From DATBRC01 sp036560485 (GTDB taxonomy: Bacteria; Pseudomonadota; Gammaproteobacteria; Burkholderiales; Burkholderiaceae_D): a stretch of 64,000 bases of DNA. The stretch is taken from the NCBI GenBank assembly GCA_036560485.1, contig DATBRC010000054.1, positions 124,001-188,000 of the forward strand, read 5' to 3'. Below the pieces are notes generated by a model. It was not told the origin of the DNA and did no database searches. It saw only the letters and a program-made list of their open reading frames with translations. Positions 45,691 through 55,616 of this stretch are shown piece by piece. The first letter of the stretch is position 1; each line of letters opens with the position of its first letter. Position numbers and translations under genes: made by a program.

Positions 45691-45795
45691 CTTCCTCCCT
45701 TTCAAGGGGAGGACCGAGGTGGGGATGGGTTTCAGTCGTGAACAAGAACATCACAAACCCATCCCCACCCTAGCCCTCCCCTTGAAAGGGAGGGA
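45691..45795. repeat. Family T inverted repeat, copy 3
   Basis: Arms CCCTTTCAAGGGGAGG..GGTGGGGATGGGTTT and AAACCCATCCCCACC..CCTCCCCTTGAAAGGG. Lies between aceE and aceF, just upstream of the aceF ribosome binding site. Confidence 0.85.
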
Positions 45796-45822
45796 ATTAT
45801 TTTTATCTTGCTTAATCGTTTA

Positions 45823-48522
45823 TTACACAGTTACCGGATTCGGCTTATTTGGATTGATCCCATATTTCGCAATCGCTTGCGCCACGACCGAAGCAGAAAG
45901 TGCCCCCTCATCGGAAAGTGATTTCAATGCCGCGATCACAACAAAGTATCGATTCACTTCAAAGAATTCACGCAACTTCGCGCGCGTATCGGAGCGGCCA
46001 AAGCCATCGGTGCCCAGCACTTTATAGCTACGGCCTTTTGGAATATAAGGACGGATCTGTTCAGTGTAAGTGCGCATGTAATCGGTCGACACCACGATCG
46101 GGCCGGTTGAATTTTGCAATGCTTGCGTCACATAAGGAATACGTGGTTTTGCTTCGGACGGATGCAGCATGTTCCAGCGTTCTGCGTCCTGCCCGTCACG
46201 CGCCAGCAACGTGAATGATGGTGCGGACCATACATCGGCGCCGATGCCCCAATCGTTTTTGAGCAAGTCGGCAGCGGCAATCACTTCGCGCAAAATGGTG
46301 CCTGAGCCCAGCAATTGCACGCGGTGCTTGGTTTTCTTTTCACCCTCTTGCAACAGGTACAGTCCTTTGAGAATGCCTTCTTCCTGACCTGGCTTCAATC
46401 CCGGATGACTATAGTTTTCGTTCATCACAGTGATGTAATAGAACACGTCTTCCTGTTTTTCGATCATGCGCTTCAAGCCATCGTGGATGATGACCGCCAC
46501 TTCATGTGCAAAGGTCGGATCGTAAGGTATGCAATTCGGAATAGTAGAAGCCAACACATGACTGTGACCGTCTTCATGCTGCAAGCCTTCACCATTCAAT
46601 GTCGTACGTCCGGCAGTACCGCCGATCAGAAAGCCGCGCGCGAGCATATCGCCGGCTGCCCATGCAAGATCGCCGACGCGCTGCAGGCCGAACATCGAGT
46701 AGAACGTATAGAACGGAATCATCACGCGGTTGTTGGACGAGTAAGATGTCGCCGCTGCAATCCACGAACTCATCGCACCGGCTTCATTGATGCCCTCCTG
46801 CAGAATTTGTCCAGCCTTGTCTTCACGGTAATACGATACCTGGTCTTTATCGACCGGCTCATACAATTGTCCTTGCTGGCTGAAGATACCGATTTGGCGG
46901 AACAAGCCTTCCATACCGAACGTGCGCGTTTCATCAACCAGGATCGGCACCACGCGCGGCCCGAGGTTGGCATCGCGCAAGAGCGCGGTAAAGATGCGCA
47001 CATACGCTTGCGTCGTTGAAATTTCGCGGCCTTCTGCAGTCGGCTCCAGCACTGCGTGGAATGCGGATAGATCCGGTACCGGCAATGTCTCATCTGCCTT
47101 CTCGCGACGCTGCGGCAAGTAACCGCCTAATGCGTTGCGGCGCTCGTGCAGATATTTCATTTCGGGCGCATCGTCGGATGGCTTGAAGAACGGTATCTCG
47201 TGCAACTGTTCATCCGGAATCGGAATCGCAAAGCGATCGCGCATTTCGCGTACCGCTTCGTCATTGAGCTTCTTGGTCTGGTGCGCGGTGTTGCGCGCTT
47301 CGCCCGACTTGCCCATGCCGAAACCCTTGACGGTTTTGACCAATAACACGGTCGGCTGTCCTTTGTTTTCTTGCGCTTCCTTGAAAGCGGCGTAAATCTT
47401 GTGCGGATCATGGCCGCCACGTGTTAGACGCCAAATGTCGTCGTCGGTCATGTTGGCAACCATTGCCAACAGCTTCGGATGCTTGCCGAAGAAATGTGCG
47501 CGCACATACGCGCCGTCCTTGGCTTTGTAATTCTGGTATTCGCCATCGACGGTATCCATCATCACACGCTGCAGGATGCCCTCCTTGTCGCGTGCCAACA
47601 AGTCATCCCAGCCGGAACCCCAAATAACCTTGATGACATTCCAGCCGGCACCACGGAAATCCGCTTCCAACTCTTGAATGATTTTGCCATTGCCGCGCAC
47701 CGGGCCATCGAGACGTTGCAAGTTGCAGTTGACGATCATGACCAGATTATCGAGCTGTTCACGGCCGGCCATGCCGATCGCACCCATCGACTCCGGCTCA
47801 TCCATCTCGCCATCGCCGCAGAACACCCACACTTTGCGATTGGCAGTATCAGCGATGCTGCGTGCATGCAGGTATTTCAAGAAGCGCGCTTGGTAGATCG
47901 CCATCAATGGACCCAGACCCATTGATACGGTAGAGAATTGCCAGAAGTCCGGCATCAGTTTCGGATGTGGATACGACGACAAACCCTTGCCATCGACTTC
48001 GCGACGGAAATTGAGCAATTGATCTTCGCTCAAGCGGCCTTCCAAAAACGCCCTGGCATAAATGCCGGGAGAAGAGTGGCCTTGTATATAGAGCAGGTCG
48101 CCGCCATGATCCGCAGTCGGCGCATGCCAAAAATGATTGAAGCCGATGCCGAGCATGTTGGCCAGCGATGCAAAACTGGAAATATGGCCACCTAGATCGC
48201 CATCGGCACGATTGGCTTTGACGACCATTGCCATCGCATTCCAACGCATCCAGGAGCGCAGCCGTTCTTCGTATTCAAGATTGCCGGGGCAATGCACACC
48301 GAGATGGGCGGGAATCGTATTGACGTAAGCAGTGTTGCTGGAGAAGGGAATATGCGCACCACGCCGGCGTGCCAAATCGACCATCCGTTCCATCAGGTAA
48401 TGTGCGCGGATCGGGCCTTCGTTTTCGATCACCGCTTCCAATGCATCAAGCCATTCCTGCGTTTCGATCACATCCGGATCGTTGGCGGCTTGCGCCATGA
48501 TTTGGTCGAGTTGCGCTGACAT
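45823..48522 (-). CDS. aceE: Pyruvate dehydrogenase E1 component, homodimeric
   Basis: 899 residues, the usual size of the homodimeric E1. Oxidative decarboxylation of pyruvate with thiamine diphosphate. The thiamine motif GDGEMDEPESMGAI and HGGDLLYIQGHSSPGIYARA are present. First gene of the operon aceE-aceF-BPH-lpdA. The 286 bp upstream, shared with divergent folD, carries the promoter but no recognised operator; PdhR-type regulation cannot be judged. Confidence 0.97.
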   Translation of the reverse strand: MSAQLDQIMAQAANDPDVIETQEWLDALEAVIENEGPIRAHYLMERMVDLARRRGAHIPFSSNTAYVNTIPAHLGVHCPGNLEYEERLRSWMRWNAMAMVVKANRADGDLGGHISSFASLANMLGIGFNHFWHAPTADHGGDLLYIQGHSSPGIYARAFLEGRLSEDQLLNFRREVDGKGLSSYPHPKLMPDFWQFSTVSMGLGPLMAIYQARFLKYLHARSIADTANRKVWVFCGDGEMDEPESMGAIGMAGREQLDNLVMIVNCNLQRLDGPVRGNGKIIQELEADFRGAGWNVIKVIWGSGWDDLLARDKEGILQRVMMDTVDGEYQNYKAKDGAYVRAHFFGKHPKLLAMVANMTDDDIWRLTRGGHDPHKIYAAFKEAQENKGQPTVLLVKTVKGFGMGKSGEARNTAHQTKKLNDEAVREMRDRFAIPIPDEQLHEIPFFKPSDDAPEMKYLHERRNALGGYLPQRREKADETLPVPDLSAFHAVLEPTAEGREISTTQAYVRIFTALLRDANLGPRVVPILVDETRTFGMEGLFRQIGIFSQQGQLYEPVDKDQVSYYREDKAGQILQEGINEAGAMSSWIAAATSYSSNNRVMIPFYTFYSMFGLQRVGDLAWAAGDMLARGFLIGGTAGRTTLNGEGLQHEDGHSHVLASTIPNCIPYDPTFAHEVAVIIHDGLKRMIEKQEDVFYYITVMNENYSHPGLKPGQEEGILKGLYLLQEGEKKTKHRVQLLGSGTILREVIAAADLLKNDWGIGADVWSAPSFTLLARDGQDAERWNMLHPSEAKPRIPYVTQALQNSTGPIVVSTDYMRTYTEQIRPYIPKGRSYKVLGTDGFGRSDTRAKLREFFEVNRYFVVIAALKSLSDEGALSASVVAQAIAKYGINPNKPNPVTV

Positions 48523-48808
48523 GGGTACGTCTCCTTTTTGATGTTTCGCCCCTAATTTGTAATCAGGGTACGGGGCTTCGACGACTATTCACAATACGTG
48601 TAATTACTGTGGAAAGAATTCTAACATCACTTTTCTTATTTTTCAAATAGCGGTATTGAATTTCATATTATGATATTTAATATTTCACCAACACCCTGCA
48701 ATCCACTTCATAACCCCTGTATGCGACGGAACGTAATGGATAGATACTATATCCAATGGTTGGCACCTTATAATCTTGTTTTAAACCGTCTTCACCATTT
48801 TGCCGACC

Positions 48809-49654
48809 ATGACCGCACAACTCATTGATGGAACTCTGCTCTCCCAAAAATTACGCGCTGAAATTGCACAACGCGCTACCGCACTAACAAAAAAAGGCAA
48901 TCAACCAGGTTTAGCTGTCATCCTGGTTGGCGAAGATCCCGCCAGCCAAGTTTATGTCCGGAACAAAGTGAAGGCTTGCGGAGAAGCAGGTTTCCATTCG
49001 ATCCTGGAAAAATATGAAAGCACACTGTCGGAAGCGGATCTGTTAAAGCGCATCGATGCGCTAAACAACGATCCAAAAATCCACGGCATCTTGGTTCAGT
49101 TGCCTTTGCCCAAGCACTTCGACCCTAACAAGGTAATCGCTGCCATTTCACCGCGCAAGGACGTTGACGGTTTTTCCGTGCTGAGTGCCGGAGAACTGAT
49201 GAGCGGCTTGCCGGGCTTTCGACCATGCACACCATACGGCTGCATGAAATTGATTGAAAGTACAGGAACCAATCTCCGCGGCAAACATGCGGTAGTTATC
49301 GGCCGCAGCAATATCGTTGGCAAACCAATGGCGCTGTTGCTCTTGCAGGCCAATGCAACCGTCACCATCTGTCATAGCAATACGCCGGATTTGGGATACC
49401 ACACGCGTCAAGCGGATGTGATCGTCGCAGCAGTGGGCCGCCGCAATACTGTGACCGCTGAGATGGTCAAACCCGGTGCAATCGTCATCGATGTCGGCAT
49501 GAACCGTGACGACAATAACAAGTTGTGCGGCGATGTTGATTTTGCCAATGTCAGGGAAGTCGCCGGCTACATTACGCCTGTCCCAGGCGGCGTCGGTCCG
49601 ATGACGATCACGATGCTGTTGATGAATACAATTGAGTCTGCAGAAAGAGGTTGA
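48809..49654 (+). CDS. folD: Methylenetetrahydrofolate dehydrogenase/cyclohydrolase
   Basis: 281 residues from the ATG at 48809 (the frame also has a TTG at 48800). Interconverts 5,10-methylene- and 10-formyl-tetrahydrofolate with NADP. Motifs: VGEDPASQVYVRNK with the active-site Lys, VQLPLPKH, GFRPCTPYGCMKL, and VIGRSNIVGKPMA; the ending is PGGVGPMTITMLL. A TATAAT box at 48769-48774 would give a short leader of about 28 bases. No strong ribosome binding site. Confidence 0.96.
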   Translation: MTAQLIDGTLLSQKLRAEIAQRATALTKKGNQPGLAVILVGEDPASQVYVRNKVKACGEAGFHSILEKYESTLSEADLLKRIDALNNDPKIHGILVQLPLPKHFDPNKVIAAISPRKDVDGFSVLSAGELMSGLPGFRPCTPYGCMKLIESTGTNLRGKHAVVIGRSNIVGKPMALLLLQANATVTICHSNTPDLGYHTRQADVIVAAVGRRNTVTAEMVKPGAIVIDVGMNRDDNNKLCGDVDFANVREVAGYITPVPGGVGPMTITMLLMNTIESAERG

Positions 49655-49698
49655 AGTCAACACCTCGGTCTGCAGCATGATGAAAGAAAAGTAAATCA

Positions 49699-51777
49699 AT
49701 GAACCCATTATTAGATTTTTCCGACCTGCCCCGTTTCGATGCGATCAAGCCGGAGCATGTAACACCAGCGATCGCTGCTTTGCTTGATGAAAATCGCGCT
49801 GTCGTTGCACAACTGGAAGCGCCGATGGCATCCGTCACCTGGAGCAATTTCGTCGAACCGCTTGAGAACGCCACCGAAAAACTCGGCCGTGCATGGGGCG
49901 TTGTCGGCCATTTGAATGCAGTGATGGATACACCTGAACTGCGTGCTGCATACAATGAGAATTTGCCGAAGGTCACGGAATTCTGGACGGCGCTTTCGCA
50001 AAATCTGGCCTTGTTTGAAAAGTACAAGGCGCTGAAAGCCGGCCCCGAATACGCATCGCTGTCTGCAGCACGTAAGAAAATCGTCGAGAATGCACTGCGC
50101 GATTTTCGTTTGGGCGGAGCGGAACTGCCTGATGACAAAAAAGCGCGCTTCGCCGAAATTCAGGAAAAGCAAGCCGCGCTCTCGACCAAGTTTTCAGAAA
50201 ACGTGCTGGATGCCACCAACGATTACGCATTGATCGTCACCAATCGTGAAGAATTGGCCGGATTGCCGGAAGATACCATTCATGCGGCACAAGCTGCTGC
50301 TGAAAAAGATGGCAAGGCCGGCTTCAAATTCACGCTGCATTTCCCTTCGTATTTTCCGATACTCCAATTTGCCGACAACCGTGCGCTGCGCGAGACAATC
50401 TATCGCGCCAATGCAACCAAGGCATCAGAACTCGGCACCGTCTTCAGCAAATGTGCGGGATGGGATAACACGCAAAACATCATCGACTTGTTGAAATTGC
50501 GCGACGAAGAAGCGAAGCTGTTGGATTACAAGAATTTTGCCGAAGTGTCGCTGGTGCCGAAGATGGCGCAAACGCCGCAACAAGTGATCAGTTTCCTCGA
50601 AGATCTGGCGCAACGCGCTCGCACTTTCGCTGAAAAGGATCTGGCGGAACTGCGGGCCTTTGCAAGAAACGAACTTGGCATCGACACGCTCGAAGCATGG
50701 GACGTAACATACGCCTCAGAAAAATTGCGCGAACAACGCTATGCATTTTCTGAACAGGAAGTAAAACAATATTTTCCCGAGCCGAAAGTCACCGAAGGTT
50801 TGTTCAAGCTGGTGCAAACCTTGTTTGCGGTCGAAATCAAACCCGACACCGCACCGACCTGGCACAAGGATGTGAAATTCTTCCGCATCGAAAAAAATGG
50901 TCAATTGATCGGCCAGTTTTATCTTGACCTGTATGCGCGCAGCGGCAAACGCGGCGGCGCATGGATGGACGATGCACGCGGTCGCCGCTTGATCGGCAAG
51001 CGAGACAGCAACGGCATCCAAACTCCGGTTGCCTACCTGACCTGCAACTTCACCGAACCGGCTGTCGTTAACGGCAAAGCGAAGCCCGCGTTATTCACGC
51101 ATGATGAAGTCATCACGCTATTCCATGAATTCGGTCACGGTCTGCATCACATGCTGACGCAGGTCGATGAACTTGGCGTCTCCGGCATCGCAGGTGTGGA
51201 ATGGGATGCGGTAGAACTGCCGTCGCAATTTATGGAAAATTTTTGCTGGGAGTGGGATGTGCTGCAACACATGACATCGCATGCGGAAACCGGCGCAGCA
51301 TTGCCACGCGCGTTGTTCGACAAAATGATCGCCGCGAAAAACTTCCAATCCGGATTGCAGACCTTGCGCCAAGTCGAATTCTCATTGGTTGATATGCATT
51401 TGCACTACGACTATGATCCGTATGGAAGCAAATCGGTGCAAGATGTGGTGAACGCAGTACGCAAAAAATTTGCCGTCATGATTCCACCCGCATTCAATCG
51501 ATTCCTGCATTCATTCGGTCATATTTTTGCAGGCGGCTATGCAGCGGGTTACTATAGTTACAAATGGGCGGAAGTACTGTCAGCTGATGCTTACAGCGCA
51601 TTTGAAGAAGCAGGCGCAGCCAGCGGCAATATTATGTCGACTGAGACCGGCCAGAAATTTCAAAAGGAAGTATTGGCTGTCGGTGGCTCACGTCCGGCAT
51701 TGGAATCATTCAAGGCATTTCGTGGCAGAGAACCTAAGATTGATGCGCTATTGCGGCACAATGGCATGGCAGCGTAA
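49699..51777 (+). CDS. prlC: Oligopeptidase A (M3 family)
   Basis: 692 residues. Cytoplasmic zinc metallopeptidase cleaving oligopeptides, including released signal peptides. Zinc motif HEFGHGLHHML, with a third ligand Glu in GVEWDAVELPSQFMENF downstream. N-terminus NPLLDFSDLPRFDAIKPEHV is typical of PrlC. Lies 44 bp after folD on the same strand; probably cotranscribed. Confidence 0.95.
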   Translation: MNPLLDFSDLPRFDAIKPEHVTPAIAALLDENRAVVAQLEAPMASVTWSNFVEPLENATEKLGRAWGVVGHLNAVMDTPELRAAYNENLPKVTEFWTALSQNLALFEKYKALKAGPEYASLSAARKKIVENALRDFRLGGAELPDDKKARFAEIQEKQAALSTKFSENVLDATNDYALIVTNREELAGLPEDTIHAAQAAAEKDGKAGFKFTLHFPSYFPILQFADNRALRETIYRANATKASELGTVFSKCAGWDNTQNIIDLLKLRDEEAKLLDYKNFAEVSLVPKMAQTPQQVISFLEDLAQRARTFAEKDLAELRAFARNELGIDTLEAWDVTYASEKLREQRYAFSEQEVKQYFPEPKVTEGLFKLVQTLFAVEIKPDTAPTWHKDVKFFRIEKNGQLIGQFYLDLYARSGKRGGAWMDDARGRRLIGKRDSNGIQTPVAYLTCNFTEPAVVNGKAKPALFTHDEVITLFHEFGHGLHHMLTQVDELGVSGIAGVEWDAVELPSQFMENFCWEWDVLQHMTSHAETGAALPRALFDKMIAAKNFQSGLQTLRQVEFSLVDMHLHYDYDPYGSKSVQDVVNAVRKKFAVMIPPAFNRFLHSFGHIFAGGYAAGYYSYKWAEVLSADAYSAFEEAGAASGNIMSTETGQKFQKEVLAVGGSRPALESFKAFRGREPKIDALLRHNGMAA

Positions 51778-51841
51778 CTTTGCGTGATAAATAATAAAAG
51801 TTCCAAATACAACTTATGAATTTGCTAAAAGAGGGGCGAAC

Positions 51842-52468
51842 ATGAAATTCGGCAAACCAATCCTGTCCTTACTCATCTTGTTGAGCACGACTGCAGCGCA
51901 TGCGCAAATGTATAAATGGGTCGGACCTGACGGTAAAGTAACTTATAGCGATGCGCCGCCTCCCTCATCGATCAAACAAGTAGAAACGAAATCACTGTCG
52001 GGCGGCGGACCCAGTACAACCGGTCTGCCCTATGCCGTTGCAGAAGCGGTCAAAAACGGCCCCGTCAAGCTTTATACGACCGCCAAGTGCGCACCTTGTG
52101 ATCAGGCCAGAACCTTGTTGAATACACGCGGCATTCCTTTCACTGAAAAAACCGTATCGACCAACGATGATATTGAGCAGGTGCGCCAAATAACTGGCGA
52201 TACACAGTTGCCCGTTCTGACTGTGGGACGAAACAAGCAAAAAGGCTTTGAAGCAGGAGCATGGAACTCGGCATTGACTTACGCCGGTTATCCGGAATCC
52301 AATCAATTACCTAAAAATTACAGTAACGGAAACGTTGAATCAGCAAGCCCCTCGGCAAAACCTTCGACGGATAACCAGGCATCGAATTCAAATTCGTCAG
52401 CGGCGCCACAACTCAATACTCAGCTGCCTCCACCTGCCGGCAACGCACCGCCGGGTTTTCGTTTTTAA
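51842..52468 (+). CDS. DUF4124 plus glutaredoxin-like periplasmic protein
   Basis: 208 residues. Signal peptide (about 1-22, ending AAHA-Q), a DUF4124 domain (MYKWVGPDGKVTYSDAPPP), then a glutaredoxin-like domain (about 74-150: KLYTTAKCAPCDQAR with a CxxC pair and cis-Pro in QLPVLTVG). The tail (about 165-208) is Ser/Asn/Pro-rich. Probably a thiol-disulfide protein in the periplasm; partner unknown. GAGGGG upstream of the ATG. Confidence 0.88.
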   Translation: MKFGKPILSLLILLSTTAAHAQMYKWVGPDGKVTYSDAPPPSSIKQVETKSLSGGGPSTTGLPYAVAEAVKNGPVKLYTTAKCAPCDQARTLLNTRGIPFTEKTVSTNDDIEQVRQITGDTQLPVLTVGRNKQKGFEAGAWNSALTYAGYPESNQLPKNYSNGNVESASPSAKPSTDNQASNSNSSAAPQLNTQLPPPAGNAPPGFRF

Positions 52469-52511
52469 TCGATTTACAGTACAACCAACGTACTTATAAA
52501 ATTTCAAGCAC

Positions 52512-52937
52512 ATGACCCGCATCGATTTTCACAGCAATGTACCAGACAAAATCGGCTATGCATGCCGTTTGGTTAGAAAGGCACGCGCGGCAAATTGCCA
52601 AGTGGTTTTGCTGGCAAGCGATGCACAACATGCCGCACGTCTTGATGCAGCGTTATGGTCATTTTCCGAATTGGATTTTTTACCGCATGTGATGGCCGAC
52701 GATGCCCTTGCAACATCGACTCCTGTCATCTTGACGGATAACGATACGATCGACTTGCCGCACCATCAAATCCTGATTAACCTGACCAATTCCACCCCTG
52801 CACATTTCGCACGATTTGAACGTCTGTTTGAAGTAATCTCATCAGAGGATGATGACAAATTGGCCGGGCGCGAACGCTATCGGTTTTATCAACAGCGTGG
52901 TTACCCACTTACTCATTTTGTCGCAGATAAAACATGA
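52512..52937 (+). CDS. holC: DNA polymerase III chi subunit
   Basis: 141 residues. Links the clamp loader to single-strand binding protein. Motifs: TRIDFHSNVPDKIGYACRLVRKA, LLASDAQHAARLDAALWSF, FLPHVMADD and ending RYRFYQQRGYPLTHF. Overlaps the next gene by four bases (ATGA). Confidence 0.93.
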   Translation: MTRIDFHSNVPDKIGYACRLVRKARAANCQVVLLASDAQHAARLDAALWSFSELDFLPHVMADDALATSTPVILTDNDTIDLPHHQILINLTNSTPAHFARFERLFEVISSEDDDKLAGRERYRFYQQRGYPLTHFVADKT

Positions 52938-53356
52938 CCAGTCCCCCATTTGATAACGGCATTCCGGAACTGACTGAAGTCATTGCGCCTGACGTCGTTG
53001 CAAAAGTCACACCACCGGCTGCCGCAGCTGGTCCTGCTGGTAAAACAACCGGCAATTTCACCGCATCTTCTCCAGCACATAAAGTTAGCAATGAAGCGCG
53101 CACACTCGCCGATTGGCCTGAAGAAGACTGGCAACACCTCGAAACCGAGGTGCGCGAACGAATTGCGCGTCAAGTGTTGGGACGCATTGATTTCGTCCTT
53201 GAGCAACGTGTCAGGGATAGTTTGGCTGACGTTTTGCAAACTGCAGTAGAAGGTTTGGCTAACGAGATAAGACAAGGTTTACAGGTGACGTTGGAAGAAG
53301 TGATTGCACGTGCAGTCGCACAAGAAATCACTCGACTAAAGACAACAAAAAAATAA
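52934..53356 (+). CDS. HolC-linked hypothetical protein
   Basis: 140 residues. Disordered Ala/Pro-rich N-terminus (about 1-60), then a helical region (WPEEDWQHLETEVRERIARQVLGRIDF, with VLEQRVRDSLADVLQ). Not recognised as a named family; proteins like it often follow holC in betaproteobacteria (from general knowledge). Translationally coupled to holC, so a link with the replisome is possible but unproven. Confidence 0.8.
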   Translation: MTSPPFDNGIPELTEVIAPDVVAKVTPPAAAAGPAGKTTGNFTASSPAHKVSNEARTLADWPEEDWQHLETEVRERIARQVLGRIDFVLEQRVRDSLADVLQTAVEGLANEIRQGLQVTLEEVIARAVAQEITRLKTTKK

Positions 53357-53494
53357 ATTTTTTACGAAATTTCTTTCATTAATAAACAAAAAATCTCTCC
53401 ATATATTCAAAAATAAATATTTTAATGGCCTCATTGAATACCTAAACAATCTGGAACTTTCTACAATTTCGGTATTGAAAAATTGGAGATTGTC

Positions 53495-54811
53495 ATGAAA
53501 GTCATCGTTCTAGGTTCCGGCATTATCGGCACTGCATCCGCTTGGTTTTTGAATAAAGCAGGTCACGACGTTACTGTCATTGAGCGCCAACCAGGTGTTG
53601 CGCAAGAAACCAGTTTTGCCAACGGTTGCCAAATTTCCGTCTCGCATGCAGAACCATGGGCCAATCCTTCGGCACCGCTTAAAGTCCTGAAATGGCTCGG
53701 CCAGGAAGATGCGCCTTTGCTTTATCGCTTTCGTCCTGAATGGTTGCAATGGCGCTGGGGCATGCACTTCTTGCGCGAATGCACACCAGGCCGTACCGCA
53801 GACAATATTCGCCAAATCGTTGCGATTGCAGAATACAGCCGTCAAACGCTGCAAGCATTGCGCGCAGAAACCGGCGTCGATTATGACTGCCTGACACGCG
53901 GCATCTTGCATTTCTATACCGACAAAAAAGATTTTGAAGAATCACTGCCGGCCGCCAAACTGATGCGCGACCTCGGTTGTCCGCGCGATTCGATTGATGC
54001 CGATGAAGTGATCAGAATCGAACCAGCATTGGCATCGATCCGCGACAAGATTGTAGGCGGCGATTACACAGCGACCGATGAATCAGGCGACGTGTATAAG
54101 TTCACCACCGGCCTGGCCAAGAAAGCAGCTGAAGCTGGCGTCAATTTCCAATTCAATACCAGCGTGACGCGCTTGTTGACCGAAGGTAGCGGCGCATCGG
54201 CCAAGATCAGCGGTGTCGAAATTATCGATGCAGAAGGTCGACACAAGATTTTACGTGCAGATTCATTCGTATTGGCGATGGGCAGCTTCTCCGTGCCGCT
54301 CGTCAAACCGCTCGGCATTGATTTGATGATTTATCCGGGCAAAGGTTATTCCGCCACATATCAAGTCAAAAACCCCGATGCAGCTCCATCAGTATCGTTG
54401 ACTGATGATGGCTACAAACTGGTCGTGTCACGCTTGGGTGATCGCCTGCGTGTAGCCGGCACATGTGAATTGAACGGTTATACCCGCGAGTTGAACACCA
54501 CACGTTGCGAAGCCATTACACGTCGCACACGTGAACTGTTTCCCGATGCATGCGATTATGAGAATCCGACTTACTGGACCGGGCTGCGTCCGCTCACGCC
54601 ATCCAATGTCCCTTATATCGGCAAGACCAAGTTCAGCAACTTGTTCTTGAATACCGGTCACGGCACATTGGGATGGACGATGGGTTGCGGTTCCGGACGC
54701 GCTATTGCGGAAATTGTTTCGGGACGCGTGCCTGACTTGGATTTTGCATTTACCGGGATGCCGCGTCGTGAAGCAAGTTTGATTGGTTCGCCGATGATTG
54801 CAAAAGCATAA
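53495..54811 (+). CDS. dadA: D-amino acid dehydrogenase
   Basis: 438 residues from the ATG at 53495 with GGAG six bases upstream; the frame extends to 53483. Membrane-associated flavoenzyme oxidising D-amino acids such as D-alanine. FAD-binding VIVLGSGIIGTASAWFLN at the start, then GCQISVSHAEPWANP and the C-terminal NTGHGTLGWTMGCGSGRAIA. An AsnC/Lrp gene lies downstream, convergent; no alanine racemase gene is seen. Confidence 0.95.
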   Translation: MKVIVLGSGIIGTASAWFLNKAGHDVTVIERQPGVAQETSFANGCQISVSHAEPWANPSAPLKVLKWLGQEDAPLLYRFRPEWLQWRWGMHFLRECTPGRTADNIRQIVAIAEYSRQTLQALRAETGVDYDCLTRGILHFYTDKKDFEESLPAAKLMRDLGCPRDSIDADEVIRIEPALASIRDKIVGGDYTATDESGDVYKFTTGLAKKAAEAGVNFQFNTSVTRLLTEGSGASAKISGVEIIDAEGRHKILRADSFVLAMGSFSVPLVKPLGIDLMIYPGKGYSATYQVKNPDAAPSVSLTDDGYKLVVSRLGDRLRVAGTCELNGYTRELNTTRCEAITRRTRELFPDACDYENPTYWTGLRPLTPSNVPYIGKTKFSNLFLNTGHGTLGWTMGCGSGRAIAEIVSGRVPDLDFAFTGMPRREASLIGSPMIAKA

Positions 54812-54823
54812 AAGACCATAAGC

Positions 54824-54938
54824 CCACGAAAAGCACGAAAATTTCAAACAAATACCAAGCAGAAGATCGCTGTCCTATTAGCGAATCACTGCACTAACTG
54901 GTTTTTGATTTGTTTCGTGCCTTTCGTGTTTTTCGTGG
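54824..54938. repeat. Inverted repeat with CACGAAA arms
   Basis: CCACGAAAAGCACGAAAA at 54824 onwards is complemented by TTCGTGCCTTTCGTGTTTTTCGTGG ending at 54938, shown here in part. Between convergent dadA and the Lrp-type gene; may act as a weak bidirectional hairpin. Confidence 0.7.
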
Positions 54939-54971
54939 ACAAATTGTTTTCCCCTTGTTTGAACAAGCAAT

Positions 54972-55481
54972 TTATTTCCCGATACGCACCTGCACTTCCG
55001 CTGCTTTTTCATCAAAAGCAATCCGCGTAACAAACTTGGCACGCTTCATCGGAAAGCGCGATTGGAAATGTCGTACATTTCCTGAACCGGATATCGCACG
55101 CCGCACAAACTGATAATACGCATCCATATCGATGACGTGCACTGCCAAAAAATAATCGTAGTCGCCTGACACGAAATAACACTGCATCACTTCGGGCTCC
55201 TTGTTCATGCGCGCCTCGAATTCCTGCATATGCTCATCGGATTGATTTGCCAGCGACACTTCCAGAAACGCGAGCATGCCGTACCCCAATGCAAACGGAT
55301 CGACCAGCGATACATCGGCGCTGATAATCCCCGCATCACGCAGATCGCGAATACGACGCAAGCAAGTCGGTTGCGATATATGGACCTTGTCAGCCAACAC
55401 GCGCGTAGGCATCTGATTGTCCTTTTGCAACAAGTTCAGGAGTTTGCGGTCGACTTTATCGAGAGTATGGGATTTAGGCAT
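54972..55481 (-). CDS. Lrp/AsnC family transcriptional regulator
   Basis: 169 residues. N-terminal helix-turn-helix (LDKVDRKLLNLLQKDNQMP, with VLADKVHISQPTCLRRIRDL) and a C-terminal RAM ligand-binding domain (VMQCYFVSGDYDYFLAVHV). Divergent from the LivK-like gene, with 135 bp between. Such regulators respond to amino acids; dadA and the livK-like gene are plausible targets. Confidence 0.92.
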   Translation of the reverse strand: MPKSHTLDKVDRKLLNLLQKDNQMPTRVLADKVHISQPTCLRRIRDLRDAGIISADVSLVDPFALGYGMLAFLEVSLANQSDEHMQEFEARMNKEPEVMQCYFVSGDYDYFLAVHVIDMDAYYQFVRRAISGSGNVRHFQSRFPMKRAKFVTRIAFDEKAAEVQVRIGK

Positions 55482-55616
55482 GGAAGGTAGAGTGAAAATT
55501 TCAAAAAACTGCGTAAAAAGTCTTTGCGAATGTTTCTTAATGTTGTAACGTCTGCAGGTTCGATATTTTGTAACGATGCAGCTACTTTATTTTCCCCATT
55601 TTTCAGGAGAACCGCT

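Noticed and set aside
45674..45754. N-terminal extension of aceF
   Set aside because: It would translate the family T repeat; the ATG at 45673 has a proper ribosome binding site and matches the lpdA start.
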